Of a DNA stretch of 35,881 bases, positions 15,383-23,617 are shown piece after piece. Made by a program: the position numbers and the translations under genes. The notes beneath the pieces were generated by a model. It did not search any database. It was not told the origin of the DNA and was given only the letters and a program-made list of their open reading frames with translations. The stretch's first letter is position 1; the number at the start of each line of letters is the position of its first letter. Source of the stretch: Desulfobotulus pelophilus (GTDB lineage: Bacteria > Desulfobacterota > Desulfobacteria > Desulfobacterales > ASO4-4). Location: contig NZ_JAPFPW010000024.1 in the NCBI RefSeq assembly GCF_026155325.1, positions 1-35,881 on the forward strand, read 5' to 3'.

Positions 15383-17640
15383 TCAGCAAAGAGTTGAGCG
15401 CAACCCTCGGTTTTGCGGTTCGGGAGGCCAAAAGGCGTCGGCATGAGTATGTTTGCGTGGAGCATGTCCTTTTTGCCATTTTGCACGATGCCATTGGCAT
15501 GGAAATTCTGGAAGCATGCGGCGGCAACATGGGTAAGCTCAAGCAGCGTTTAGAAAATTTTTTTCGAGAACGCATGGAAACTCTTCCTGAAAGTACGGAA
15601 TATGTGCTCCAGCAGACCGTAGGATTCCAGCGTATGATTCAGCGTGCAGTAAACCATGCACGGAGTGCGGAGAAAAACGAAGTAAGCGTGGGAGATATTC
15701 TGGCGGTTATTTTTCAGGAAAAGGACTCCCATGCTGCATTCTATCTGGAAAAAGAGGGCATTACCCGTCTGGATGTCCTGACCTATATTTCCCATGGAGT
15801 GGGAACGGATACTGCCCGTTCCCCGCAGGATATTCCCCGCCCGGCCCCGGGTGAACGGAGCAAAGAAGATCCCCTGGAAAGTTATACGGTGGATCTGGTG
15901 GAAAAAGCAGCCAGGGGCTGCATTGATCCACTGGTAGGAAGGCGTGATGAACTGCGGCGGACCCTGCAGGTTCTTTGCAGGAGAAGAAAAAACAACCCTG
16001 TTTTTGTAGGAGATCCAGGTGTTGGGAAAACAGCGCTGGCAGAAGGGCTTGCCCAGCGTATTTATGATGGGGATATTCCTGCTATCTTAAAAGATTGCCG
16101 TATTTTTTCTTTGGATATGGGTTCCCTGCTTGCAGGAACGAAATTCCGGGGTGATTTTGAGCTTCGTCTGAAAAAGGTCATCGAAGCTTTAAAAAAGCAT
16201 AAAAATGCTATTTTATTCATTGATGAAATTCATACCATTGTCGGGGCAGGCGCAACCAATTCCGGTTCCATGGATGCGTCCAATATATTGAAACCATCCC
16301 TTGGGTCTGGAGAATTTCGCTGCATTGGTTCCACTACCTATGAGGAATTTAAAAATCATTTTGAAAAAGACCGTGCGCTTTCCAGAAGATTTGAAAAAAT
16401 TGAGCTTGCCGAACCTTCCGTGGAAGCCTGCATCAGTATTCTCGAAGGCCTGAAGAGCCGATATGAAGATCATCATACTATTACGTATTCTTCCGACGCC
16501 ATTGAGGCCGCGGTTAAATTGTCTTCCCGCTATCTGAATGACCGGTTTCTTCCTGATAAAGCCATTGATGTGATGGATGAAGCCGGAGCACTGTATGCGT
16601 TGAAACGTTCCGAAGGATATCTCGGAAGGGGGGTAATCACAGAAAAAGAAGTTGAGGATGTGATTGCCAGGATGGCAAAGGTTCCGCAGAAAAGTGTGTC
16701 CGGATCCGATAAAAAAAAGCTGTTTCGTCTGGAGGAACAACTCAAGGCCGTGGTTTTTGGTCAGGAAGCCGCTATCTTCGCTTTGTCTGCGGCGATCAAA
16801 CGATCCCGTTCGGGGCTGGGGCACCCTGAAAAACCAGTGGGTTCTTTCCTTTTTACGGGCCCTACGGGTGTGGGAAAAACGGAAGTGGCCCGCCAGCTGG
16901 CTGCTGTACTGGGGATCCACTTTGTGCGCTATGATATGAGTGAATTTATGGAAAAGCACGCCGTATCAAGGCTGATCGGAGCACCCCCAGGGTATGTAGG
17001 TTTTGAGCAAGGTGGTCTGTTGACCGATGAAATTCGCAAGTATCCCCATGCCGTTCTGCTTTTGGATGAAATTGAAAAAGCCCATCCCGATGTGTTCAAT
17101 ATACTACTTCAGGTGATGGACTATGCCCGGCTGACTGATAATAACGGAAAACATGCGGATTTCAGAAATGTTATTCTGATTATGACATCCAATGTTGGTG
17201 CCAGGGAAATGGCAACGGCTACCATTGGTTTCAGTGCGTCAGGACAGGATGAAGCAGGAAAGGGGAGACATGCCGTAAATCGAATGTTTTCTCCGGAATT
17301 TCGAAACCGTCTGGATGATATCCTTTCTTTTTCTCCACTGGACCAGAAAATTATGGAAAAGGTGGTAGAAAAGTTTATGGGTGTCGTGCGAGTACAGCTG
17401 GCCGAGCGTGGGGTAACCCTCAGGCTGAGTGCAAAGGCCCGTCAGTGGCTTGCCCGCAAAGGCTATGACCCCAAATTCGGTGCCCGTCCACTGGATCGAT
17501 TGATCCAAGTAGAGGTGAAGGATAAGCTGGCAGATGCTCTTTTGTTCGGGGAGCTGGTTGCCGGTGGCAGTGTTTCCATTGGCTTACAACAAGATGCCCT
17601 TACCTTTCGCTGTAAAGCTGCAGAGAGTGAAGGAACCTAG
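15379..17640 (+). CDS. clpA: ATP-dependent Clp protease ATP-binding subunit ClpA
   Basis: ClpA is the double-ring AAA+ unfoldase that feeds substrates to the ClpP peptidase. The 753-residue protein has an N-terminal Clp-N domain (about 1-142) that docks ClpS. The first AAA module has Walker A GDPGVGKT (211-218) and Walker B AILFIDEIH (277-285). The second has Walker A GPTGVGKT (494-501) and Walker B VLLLDEIEKAH (559-569). The IGF motif that plugs into ClpP is at 616-618 (TATIGFSA). It lacks the long coiled-coil middle domain of ClpB and ClpC, which confirms the ClpA class. It overlaps clpS by 4 nt and ends 5 nt before aat. No clpP lies in the window, so the peptidase is encoded elsewhere. Confidence 0.97.
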   Translation: MISKELSATLGFAVREAKRRRHEYVCVEHVLFAILHDAIGMEILEACGGNMGKLKQRLENFFRERMETLPESTEYVLQQTVGFQRMIQRAVNHARSAEKNEVSVGDILAVIFQEKDSHAAFYLEKEGITRLDVLTYISHGVGTDTARSPQDIPRPAPGERSKEDPLESYTVDLVEKAARGCIDPLVGRRDELRRTLQVLCRRRKNNPVFVGDPGVGKTALAEGLAQRIYDGDIPAILKDCRIFSLDMGSLLAGTKFRGDFELRLKKVIEALKKHKNAILFIDEIHTIVGAGATNSGSMDASNILKPSLGSGEFRCIGSTTYEEFKNHFEKDRALSRRFEKIELAEPSVEACISILEGLKSRYEDHHTITYSSDAIEAAVKLSSRYLNDRFLPDKAIDVMDEAGALYALKRSEGYLGRGVITEKEVEDVIARMAKVPQKSVSGSDKKKLFRLEEQLKAVVFGQEAAIFALSAAIKRSRSGLGHPEKPVGSFLFTGPTGVGKTEVARQLAAVLGIHFVRYDMSEFMEKHAVSRLIGAPPGYVGFEQGGLLTDEIRKYPHAVLLLDEIEKAHPDVFNILLQVMDYARLTDNNGKHADFRNVILIMTSNVGAREMATATIGFSASGQDEAGKGRHAVNRMFSPEFRNRLDDILSFSPLDQKIMEKVVEKFMGVVRVQLAERGVTLRLSAKARQWLARKGYDPKFGARPLDRLIQVEVKDKLADALLFGELVAGGSVSIGLQQDALTFRCKAAESEGT

Positions 17641-17645
17641 AACCT

Positions 17646-18374
17646 ATGCCTGTTTTCCAGCTGGGCAGCTCCACGACATTCCCCCCTGCCGTATTTGCGG
17701 ATCAAACGGGGCTTCTGGCCATAGGGGGGGACCTGAGCATTGAGCGCTTGCTTTCCGCATATGCGGAGGGAATTTTTCCATGGTACAGTGAAGGAGATCC
17801 TATTCTATGGTGGTCTCCGGATCCAAGGCTGGTTCTGATTCCTGCTTCCCTGCATATCTCAAAAAGTTTGCGTAAACGCATACGCAAACAGGATTTTTAT
17901 GTGACCATGGATGAGAGTTTCACTGGGGTTCTGGAGGCTTGTGCTGAAACACGCAGGGAGAAGGGCGAAGAGACTTGGATTATGCCAGAAATGATGGAAG
18001 CATACCAGGGTCTTCACGATGCAGGCTATGCTCACTCCGTGGAAGTTAGGGGAGATGAAGGGGAGCTGCGGGGAGGATTGTATGGCGTGAGTCTTGGCCG
18101 GATTTTTTTTGGTGAAAGTATGTTCACAAAAACTCCGGATGCTTCGAAAATTGCCCTGGCTGCCCTCGCTGGTCAGCTGCATATCTGGAATTTTGATTTG
18201 ATAGATTGCCAGATGGAAACCCGACACCTGATCTCTATGGGGGCTGCACGCATGGGTCGGCGACACTTTCTTTCCGTATTGAAAAAAAGCCTGCAACATG
18301 GCACATGCAAGGGGCCGTGGATTATGGATGCCCTTCCTATGGCTCCTTTTTTTTCGAAGGATCTTTATGGGTAG
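17646..18374 (+). CDS. aat: Leucyl/phenylalanyl-tRNA--protein transferase
   Basis: Aat moves Leu or Phe from aminoacyl-tRNA onto N-terminal Lys or Arg of proteins, creating primary N-degrons that ClpS recognises. The protein has 242 residues. Diagnostic motifs are GLLAIGGDLS (22-31), AYAEGIFPWY (38-47), LWWSPDPR (54-61), and GGLYGVSLGRIFFGESMF (about 142-159) with the catalytic-site region, then SKIALAALA and DCQMETRHL. The start ATG 17646 lies 5 nt after the clpA stop, with AAGGA upstream inside clpA. Together with clpS and clpA this puts tagging, recognition and unfolding in one transcript. The 3' end overlaps sbcB by 8 nt. Confidence 0.97.
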   Translation: MPVFQLGSSTTFPPAVFADQTGLLAIGGDLSIERLLSAYAEGIFPWYSEGDPILWWSPDPRLVLIPASLHISKSLRKRIRKQDFYVTMDESFTGVLEACAETRREKGEETWIMPEMMEAYQGLHDAGYAHSVEVRGDEGELRGGLYGVSLGRIFFGESMFTKTPDASKIALAALAGQLHIWNFDLIDCQMETRHLISMGAARMGRRHFLSVLKKSLQHGTCKGPWIMDALPMAPFFSKDLYG

Positions 18375-19791
18375 CTATCTTTTTTATGATCTTGAAACCA
18401 GTGGACTGAACCCGGCTTTTGATCAGATTCTTCAGTTTGCGGCCATTCGAACGGATTTTTCCTTTCAGGAGCTGGAGCGCCATGAAATCCGCATACGCCT
18501 GCGTCCGGATGTTCTGATTGCACCAGGAGCCTTGATTACGCATCGCATTCCGCTGGAGGTTCTGAAAACTGGAGAAACAGAATATGATGCCATTCAGCAG
18601 ATTCACAGGATGTGCAATGCTGCTGGAACCGTTTCTTTGGGTTATAACAGTCTTAGCTTTGATGATATTTTTTTAAGATTTTCTTTTTATAGAAATCTTA
18701 TGTCTCCCTATACCCATCAGTTTGCCTCGGGATGCTCCCGAATGGATGTCTTTCCATTAACCGTTTTTTTTCTTCTTTTCCGCCCCGAAGTTCTCCGATG
18801 GCCGGAAAGGGGCGGGAGGGTAAGCCTTAAGCTTGAAAACCTGATTCGGGAAAATAAGCTTGCCGAGGGAATGGCCCATGATGCCATGGTTGATGTGGAG
18901 GCAACGCTGGCCCTTGCGCGCATATTGGCAATGGAAAAAGATATGTGGGAATACCTGATTGCTGGATTTGATAAAAAAAAAGATGGAATCCGCATGGACC
19001 AGTTGCCGGAGGCGTTTCAGTCTGGCATGGGAATTCATCCCCATGGTATCCTGGCAGGACCGGATGCTGGTTCAGCTAACGGATATCTGGCACCTGTTCT
19101 GGGATTGGGCCGTTCCCTTGTCTATGGTAATCAGACACTCTGGCTTCGCCTTGATGATGAGAGGCTTCCGTCTTTAGACCCTGCTGAGCCCGAAAAACAT
19201 ACGTTTGTGATCCGTAAAAAAAATGGTGAGTCTCCTTTTATTCTCCCTCCAGCTGCCCGATTCTGGGATCGTTTATCCGATGAAAAGAAAAAGGTCAGTG
19301 CCGGGAATCTGGCCTGGCTGCAATCCAAGCCAGAACTTGTGGAAGATCTAGCCATATATTACAGGGAATATCGTTATCCGGAAATTAGCGGACTGGACCC
19401 GGATGCTTCCCTTTATCAGAAGGGCTTTTTTTCCCGGTCGGAAGAAGCTTTGTGCCGTCGTTTTCATATGCTTCCACCGGCAAAGAAGTCAGAAATGATT
19501 TCCGATTTTCCACCCGCACTGCAAACCCTTGCCGCGCGGATTTTGTTTCGAAACGGGATGGATGAGAATCATCCCCTTGTGCGTACTATGCTAAGCAGAC
19601 AGATAGAATATCTGCGTTCGGATAATATAACGGAGCGATTAAGGGACTGGCGCGGAGAACCGAGGAGAACGGCAGCTGATGTATTGCAGGAGATAGGCGT
19701 TCTTCGGGAGCAGGGTGGGCTGGATGCGGAACAGATAGATCTTCTCGAGTCTCTGGAAACAGATTTACACCGCCATGTTTCCCTGGAATGA
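18367..19791 (+). CDS. sbcB: Exodeoxyribonuclease I
   Basis: ExoI digests single-stranded DNA from 3' to 5' and acts in recombination and mismatch repair. The 474-residue length is almost exactly that of the E. coli enzyme (475). The DEDDh exonuclease core is intact: D8 and E10 in FYDLETSGLNP, the FDD at 98-100 in GYNSLSFDD, and H171 and D176 in MAHDAMVDVEATLALA. The SH3-like and C-terminal helical regions are recognisable by length and by the repeated Leu/Arg helices near the end. ATG 18367 has AAGG just upstream and overlaps the aat stop by 8 nt; a longer in-frame start inside aat is unlikely. ExoI is best known in gammaproteobacteria, so its place in the N-degron operon is worth noting. 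Confidence 0.92.
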   Translation: MGSYLFYDLETSGLNPAFDQILQFAAIRTDFSFQELERHEIRIRLRPDVLIAPGALITHRIPLEVLKTGETEYDAIQQIHRMCNAAGTVSLGYNSLSFDDIFLRFSFYRNLMSPYTHQFASGCSRMDVFPLTVFFLLFRPEVLRWPERGGRVSLKLENLIRENKLAEGMAHDAMVDVEATLALARILAMEKDMWEYLIAGFDKKKDGIRMDQLPEAFQSGMGIHPHGILAGPDAGSANGYLAPVLGLGRSLVYGNQTLWLRLDDERLPSLDPAEPEKHTFVIRKKNGESPFILPPAARFWDRLSDEKKKVSAGNLAWLQSKPELVEDLAIYYREYRYPEISGLDPDASLYQKGFFSRSEEALCRRFHMLPPAKKSEMISDFPPALQTLAARILFRNGMDENHPLVRTMLSRQIEYLRSDNITERLRDWRGEPRRTAADVLQEIGVLREQGGLDAEQIDLLESLETDLHRHVSLE

Positions 19792-19819
19792 TTCTTTTAA
19801 AAGTCTGAAAGGAGGTCAT

Positions 19820-20539
19820 GTGCCGGTTCAAGCTGTGACAATGGAGACTCCTCCGGAGGATGCCGACCTTACATCAACCGTATACATTGATTCCGATAAT
19901 GTGGACCTTATTGCTTTTTGTAGCAGACATGCCATTTCCGGCAACCCGGTTCAGACAGCGGTAGCTCTCTATCATGCCGTGAGGGATGGTATTCTTTATG
20001 ATCCTTATCGCATCGTTTTTTCGATCCACGGCATGAAAGCATCGACGACTTTGCATAATGGGTACGGTTACTGTGTGGCGAAAGCGATCCTCCTGACAGC
20101 TGCAGCAAGGGCGGCTGGTATTCCTGCCCGATTGGGTTTTGCTAATGTGCGTAATCACCTTGCCACTCCCCGGTTGCAGGAAATAATGGGTACAGACCTG
20201 TTTGTTTACCATGGTTACACAGCTCTTTTTCTAAGAGGGAGATGGGTCAAGGCAACGCCTACATTCAATCGTGAGCTCTGTGAACGCTTTGCTGTTTTGC
20301 CCCTGGATTTTGACGGTAAAACCGATTCCCTTCTCCATCCCTTTGATGCCCATGGTAAGCAGCATATGGTGTATGAAAAAGACCATGGCCTTTTTCAGGA
20401 TCTTCCCATTAAGCTGATTTTACAGGCCTCTATGGATGCGTATCCTGAAATGATGAAAGGCCTTCAACAGGGAGGAACAGGAGGCCGTTTTCAGGAGGAA
20501 ACAGGCGCTTTCTGCACAGTGACAAGAGATGATTCGTAG
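19820..20539 (+). CDS. Transglutaminase-like domain protein
   Basis: This 239-residue soluble protein has a transglutaminase-like (papain-fold) core. The nucleophile is likely C85 in GYGYCVAKAILLTAAARAAG, the typical Cys-helix plus the GIPAR strand, and H131 is in YHGYTALFLRGRW. The usual third residue, an Asp in a W..vDpT motif, is replaced by KATPTFN (144-150), so alanine stands at that place. I believe a subfamily carries this motif, but activity is uncertain. Start: GTG 19820 lies 4 nt from an excellent AAAGGAGG (19808-19815); an ATG at 19775 overlapping sbcB has no Shine-Dalgarno. There is no signal peptide, so it is probably cytoplasmic. The substrate is unknown; a protease, an amidase or a non-catalytic binder are all possible. 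Confidence 0.75.
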   Translation: MPVQAVTMETPPEDADLTSTVYIDSDNVDLIAFCSRHAISGNPVQTAVALYHAVRDGILYDPYRIVFSIHGMKASTTLHNGYGYCVAKAILLTAAARAAGIPARLGFANVRNHLATPRLQEIMGTDLFVYHGYTALFLRGRWVKATPTFNRELCERFAVLPLDFDGKTDSLLHPFDAHGKQHMVYEKDHGLFQDLPIKLILQASMDAYPEMMKGLQQGGTGGRFQEETGAFCTVTRDDS

Positions 20540-20630
20540 ATAGCTGGTGTCGGATGATGACGTTGCCCGTCTCCGGAAATTGTTGCCTGCAGCCTCCGTT
20601 ATCTTTACCTTTAAAAAAAGAAAATTTGAC

Positions 20631-21692
20631 ATGAGAATCGCACAGGTCCTTACTTCTTCAGGATTCGGTGGCGCAGAGCGCCTTTTTGTCGATATATGCA
20701 ATGGTATGGCGAGAAGGGGCCATGATGTTCTGGCTTTATGCCCTGAAAATTTTCAGGGACTTAGTCTTATGGATACCAATCCCTTGCTCCGCACGGAGTT
20801 TCTCAGAAGCCATTGGGACCGCAATCTTTTTGCTGAGCAAAGAATCCGTAAGGAGATTAACGTATTCAGGCCGGATGTTGTGCATACCCATCTTGCCCGA
20901 TCAGCTTCTTTAACAGGGGCAGCACTCAGGGAACGGGGTGTTCCCATCATTGCCAACATGCATAATTACGTAAAGCTGAAATATTATAAAAATATAGATT
21001 ATTTTGTTCCGGGTACAGAGCATCAGGCTGCCTATCTCCATGCAAACGGGATAGCAAAAGAACGAATTTCAGTGATTCCACATTTTACCAATATATGTTC
21101 TGACGGAAATGAGGCGCATGATTTCTCTTCTCCTGTATTGGTAGCTTTTGGTCGTTTTGTTCATAAAAAGGGCTTTGATGTTCTTCTGAGGGCTATAGTC
21201 CTGCTACAGGATCAGGGGATAAATCCGGTACTTTTTCTCGGGGGGGACGGCCCTGAAGCGGATTCTTTGAAAAAGCTTGCCTATGAGCTTGGTATCTCTG
21301 AACGGATACATTTTTGTGGCTGGGTGGAAGATGTGGATCAGTTTTTGAGGAAAGCTCCTTTTTTCGTTCTTCCATCGCGTGATGAGCCTTTTGGTATTGT
21401 GGTTCTCGAGGCGATGGCCAGTGGAAATTGCATCATTGCAACGCGAACCCGGGGACCAGTGGAGGTTTTACGGGATGACAGTGCTTTTTTCTGCAAAATT
21501 GATGACTGTGAAGATATGGCGGAGGCTATTGCCAGGGCAATGCGGTCACCTGAGGTTGCAAAGGAGCATGCAGTGGTTTCACGGGGGATTTTTGCCAAAA
21601 AGTTTGCTCCGGACGTGATCCTGTCTCAGTATGAACGTTTTTTTTCTGAAATTCTTTCGTTTCGGAATCCGATGAAGCAAAAAAAATCATGA
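20631..21692 (+). CDS. GT4-family glycosyltransferase
   Basis: This 353-residue protein has the GT-B fold of family 4, which transfers sugars from nucleotide donors with retention. The N-terminal glycine motif SSGFGGAERLFVDI (9-22), the HTHLARS region (85-91), and the donor-site GRFVHKKGFD (174-183) are present. So is the E-x7-E motif in DEPFGIVVLE (E252 and E260). ATG 20631 begins the first beta strand (MRIAQVL) as in the family. A GTG at 20547 would add 28 residues without an obvious ribosome site; the site before 20631 is also weak. With the downstream O-antigen ligase-type protein it suggests lipopolysaccharide or other surface-glycan synthesis at the inner membrane. Donor and acceptor are unknown. 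Confidence 0.88.
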   Translation: MRIAQVLTSSGFGGAERLFVDICNGMARRGHDVLALCPENFQGLSLMDTNPLLRTEFLRSHWDRNLFAEQRIRKEINVFRPDVVHTHLARSASLTGAALRERGVPIIANMHNYVKLKYYKNIDYFVPGTEHQAAYLHANGIAKERISVIPHFTNICSDGNEAHDFSSPVLVAFGRFVHKKGFDVLLRAIVLLQDQGINPVLFLGGDGPEADSLKKLAYELGISERIHFCGWVEDVDQFLRKAPFFVLPSRDEPFGIVVLEAMASGNCIIATRTRGPVEVLRDDSAFFCKIDDCEDMAEAIARAMRSPEVAKEHAVVSRGIFAKKFAPDVILSQYERFFSEILSFRNPMKQKKS

Positions 21693-21744
21693 CTGTGATC
21701 CTGTAGTCCATGGGTTTTTTGAAATTGTATTTAAAGATAGCAAC

Positions 21745-21773
21745 TTGAATTTGATTTAGGGGCGCGGTATATA
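21745..21773 (+). promoter_or_regulatory. Sigma-70-type promoter in the 480-bp gap
   Basis: TTGAAT (21745-21750, 4 of 6 match) and TATATA (21768-21773, 5 of 6 match) are separated by exactly 17 nt. The predicted start is about 21780. There is no gene start for nearly 400 nt downstream. Confidence 0.6.
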
Positions 21774-21779
21774 TAGTAA

Positions 21780-22017
21780 CTCTGAGTACATAGTTAGTGA
21801 GACCGCGCGCGGGGGCATGGAAGCCCTCTTGGGTGGAGCAGAAACACGTTGGATGGTGTCCCAAAGATGTATCCCAATGAAATGCTGTTGAGACTCTTTT
21901 TTATGAGATCAGGATCGCTAAGAAGCCGGGTAGGGAAACAGATATTGCGGGAGCAGGGTTCTTACTGTCGGCAGCGGTTGTTTGGGCCTGGGGCTGCGAT
22001 ATCCGGCCTTTTTTTAT
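21780..22017 (+). ncRNA. Candidate small RNA of unknown family
   Basis: This segment runs from the promoter's predicted start to a terminator-like hairpin. It contains a GGGGGC-ATGGAA-GCCCTC stem-loop (about 21812-21828) and a longer arm closed by TTGGG with CCCAA (about 21829-21866). It matches no RNA family I can name: no tmRNA, 6S, SRP or riboswitch signature is visible. An alternative is a long structured leader of the O-antigen ligase-type gene 150 nt downstream, with the hairpin acting as an attenuator. Confidence 0.35.
21985..22017 (+). terminator. Terminator-like hairpin before the ligase gene
   Basis: GGCC(T)GG pairs with CCGGCC (21985-21991 and 22003-22008) with one bulged T and an 11-nt loop, followed by TTTTTTTATTT. 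The stem is short but the T tract is good. Confidence 0.55.
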
Positions 22018-22172
22018 TTAAGATTTACGGAGCTGTGAGCTTACCTGGATGTTTGAAGAGCATTTCAAATGCCCGCCTTAGTAGATTTGTGAGCATGTAT
22101 ATTATAAAATAAAAAAATTATTTTGTTACCAAATATGAAAATATGACAGGTTAATAACAGCAAAGGAAGGCT

Positions 22173-23435
22173 ATGGGATTGCCAGTAGTATGGAAAAAGT
22201 ATGGTTCTTATCATTGGTTTTCACTGGCCCTGATTGCATCTTTTCCTCTCCTTGTTCCTTTTGGCAGATTGTCAGAGATACCCATTATCCTGATGGCCAT
22301 CGGAGGTGTTTTTCTGCTGATCAATGAGAGGAAGAAACTATTCCTGAACAGAGAAATTATTCTGTTTACGTTTGTATTTTCAGCTATATGGATTCCTGTC
22401 TGGATTTCTTTAATAGGGGCGGTATATCCACCTAAAACATTGAGCGTGGGGCTGACTTTTGTTCGTATGTTTCTGGCAGGGGTTTTTATCGTATCCACCA
22501 TGGCAGGCAGTCCGGGAGTCTCTGGAAAAGTTTTAAAAACATTGGCCCTGCTTCTGTGCGTATGGGTTGCGGATGCGCTTTTGCAGGCAGCAGTCGGGTA
22601 TAATCTAATTGCTTACCCCGATGTGGGTGGGCGCGTGAACAGTTTTTTTGGAGAAAGTCTCAACTTTGGTCCCTACATGGCTACTTTCAGTCCACTGCTG
22701 TTTGTTTATGCACTTTTAAACTGGCGGTGGCAGGGGCAGAGTTTTGCTTTCCTTGGAGTGGTTGTGGTCGTTTTTATGGCGGGCAGCCGAAGCGGATGGG
22801 TTGTTCTTGCCTTTGTGATTGCCGGGATTGCGGTGTGGATTGTGCGCAGGGAGGGGTGGAAAATCCTGTCCCGCTTTGCCATAATGGCACTGGTTCTTAT
22901 GGGTGTGGCGGGTGGAATCCTGCAGTTTTCCCAGCCGTTTTCGGATCGTTTGCGTCAATCTATGCTGGTTTTCAGTAAGGATAGCGAATCCGTTAACCAT
23001 GCTCTCAGCAATCGTCTGCCAATTTGGGAGACAACTTTCGAGGTGATCAGGGCAAATCCCATTAACGGTGTGGGTGCTCGGGGCCTGAGATATGCTTATG
23101 AGGATTTTGCTTCTCCTGACGATTATTTTGTTCAGAAAGATTACACCGTTCATCATGCCCACAATCTTGTTCTTGATATCGGAAGTGAGACCGGCCTTAT
23201 CGGTCTTACTGGCCTGGTGCTGGCCATGGGTATCCTGCTTTGTGCATGGAGAGCCGCCGGGCCGGAGGAACGTTTGCGAGCTTTTCCCTATGCTTTGGTA
23301 CTTTTTGTCATTTTCCTTCCCATAAACAGTCATTTCGCCATGTATTCTTCAGCATGGTCCACCACGTATTTCTGGGCCATGTCCCTTTTCTTTGGTGCCC
23401 TGGCAAAGCAAGAAGGTTTTAAAAAAGCAGCATAG
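22173..23435 (+). CDS. O-antigen ligase family membrane protein
   Basis: This 420-residue inner-membrane protein has about 10-12 hydrophobic segments and one large periplasmic loop (about residues 260-330), the layout of the Wzy_C/WaaL superfamily. These enzymes ligate or polymerise undecaprenyl-linked glycans, for example joining O-antigen to lipid A-core. The central MAGSRSGWVVLAFVI matches the conserved arginine-containing helix. The loop carries ANPINGVGARGLRYAYEDF, and VHHAHNLVLDIGSETGLIG holds the conserved HAHN. It cannot be told here whether it is a ligase, a polymerase or a protein glycosylation ligase. ATG 22173 has an AAAGGAAGG Shine-Dalgarno. It belongs with the glycosyltransferase upstream as a small surface-glycan unit. 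Confidence 0.85.
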   Translation: MGLPVVWKKYGSYHWFSLALIASFPLLVPFGRLSEIPIILMAIGGVFLLINERKKLFLNREIILFTFVFSAIWIPVWISLIGAVYPPKTLSVGLTFVRMFLAGVFIVSTMAGSPGVSGKVLKTLALLLCVWVADALLQAAVGYNLIAYPDVGGRVNSFFGESLNFGPYMATFSPLLFVYALLNWRWQGQSFAFLGVVVVVFMAGSRSGWVVLAFVIAGIAVWIVRREGWKILSRFAIMALVLMGVAGGILQFSQPFSDRLRQSMLVFSKDSESVNHALSNRLPIWETTFEVIRANPINGVGARGLRYAYEDFASPDDYFVQKDYTVHHAHNLVLDIGSETGLIGLTGLVLAMGILLCAWRAAGPEERLRAFPYALVLFVIFLPINSHFAMYSSAWSTTYFWAMSLFFGALAKQEGFKKAA

Positions 23436-23617
23436 GCTTGTAGCAAAGGTGAAACCGAAGTTTTTTTCTGAACTTCTCCCGCTGCACTCTGGACTTGTGG
23501 CACAGCTCAACAAGTGTTTTTGTCAACCTTTGTATGGTATCTCAGTTTTATTCCCTCCTGCTTACTACCCATGGATTTAAAGTCTATTGGGTCAGAGCGT
23601 ACAGTTCGGGCAGCAGA

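Larger units (their letters stand above)
21693..22172. other. 480-bp gap containing a possible small RNA gene
   Basis: No protein gene is supportable here; a frame at 21849-22112 starts with TTG, lacks a Shine-Dalgarno sequence and runs over a terminator. A good promoter and a downstream terminator-like hairpin bracket about 240 nt (see the separate entries). The last 150 nt before the O-antigen ligase-type gene are AT-rich and probably hold its leader. Confidence 0.6.

Noticed and set aside
21849-22112. 87-codon frame with TTG start in the gap before the O-antigen ligase-type gene
   Set aside because: There is no Shine-Dalgarno sequence, no recognisable domain, and it reads through a terminator-like hairpin at 21985-22017.
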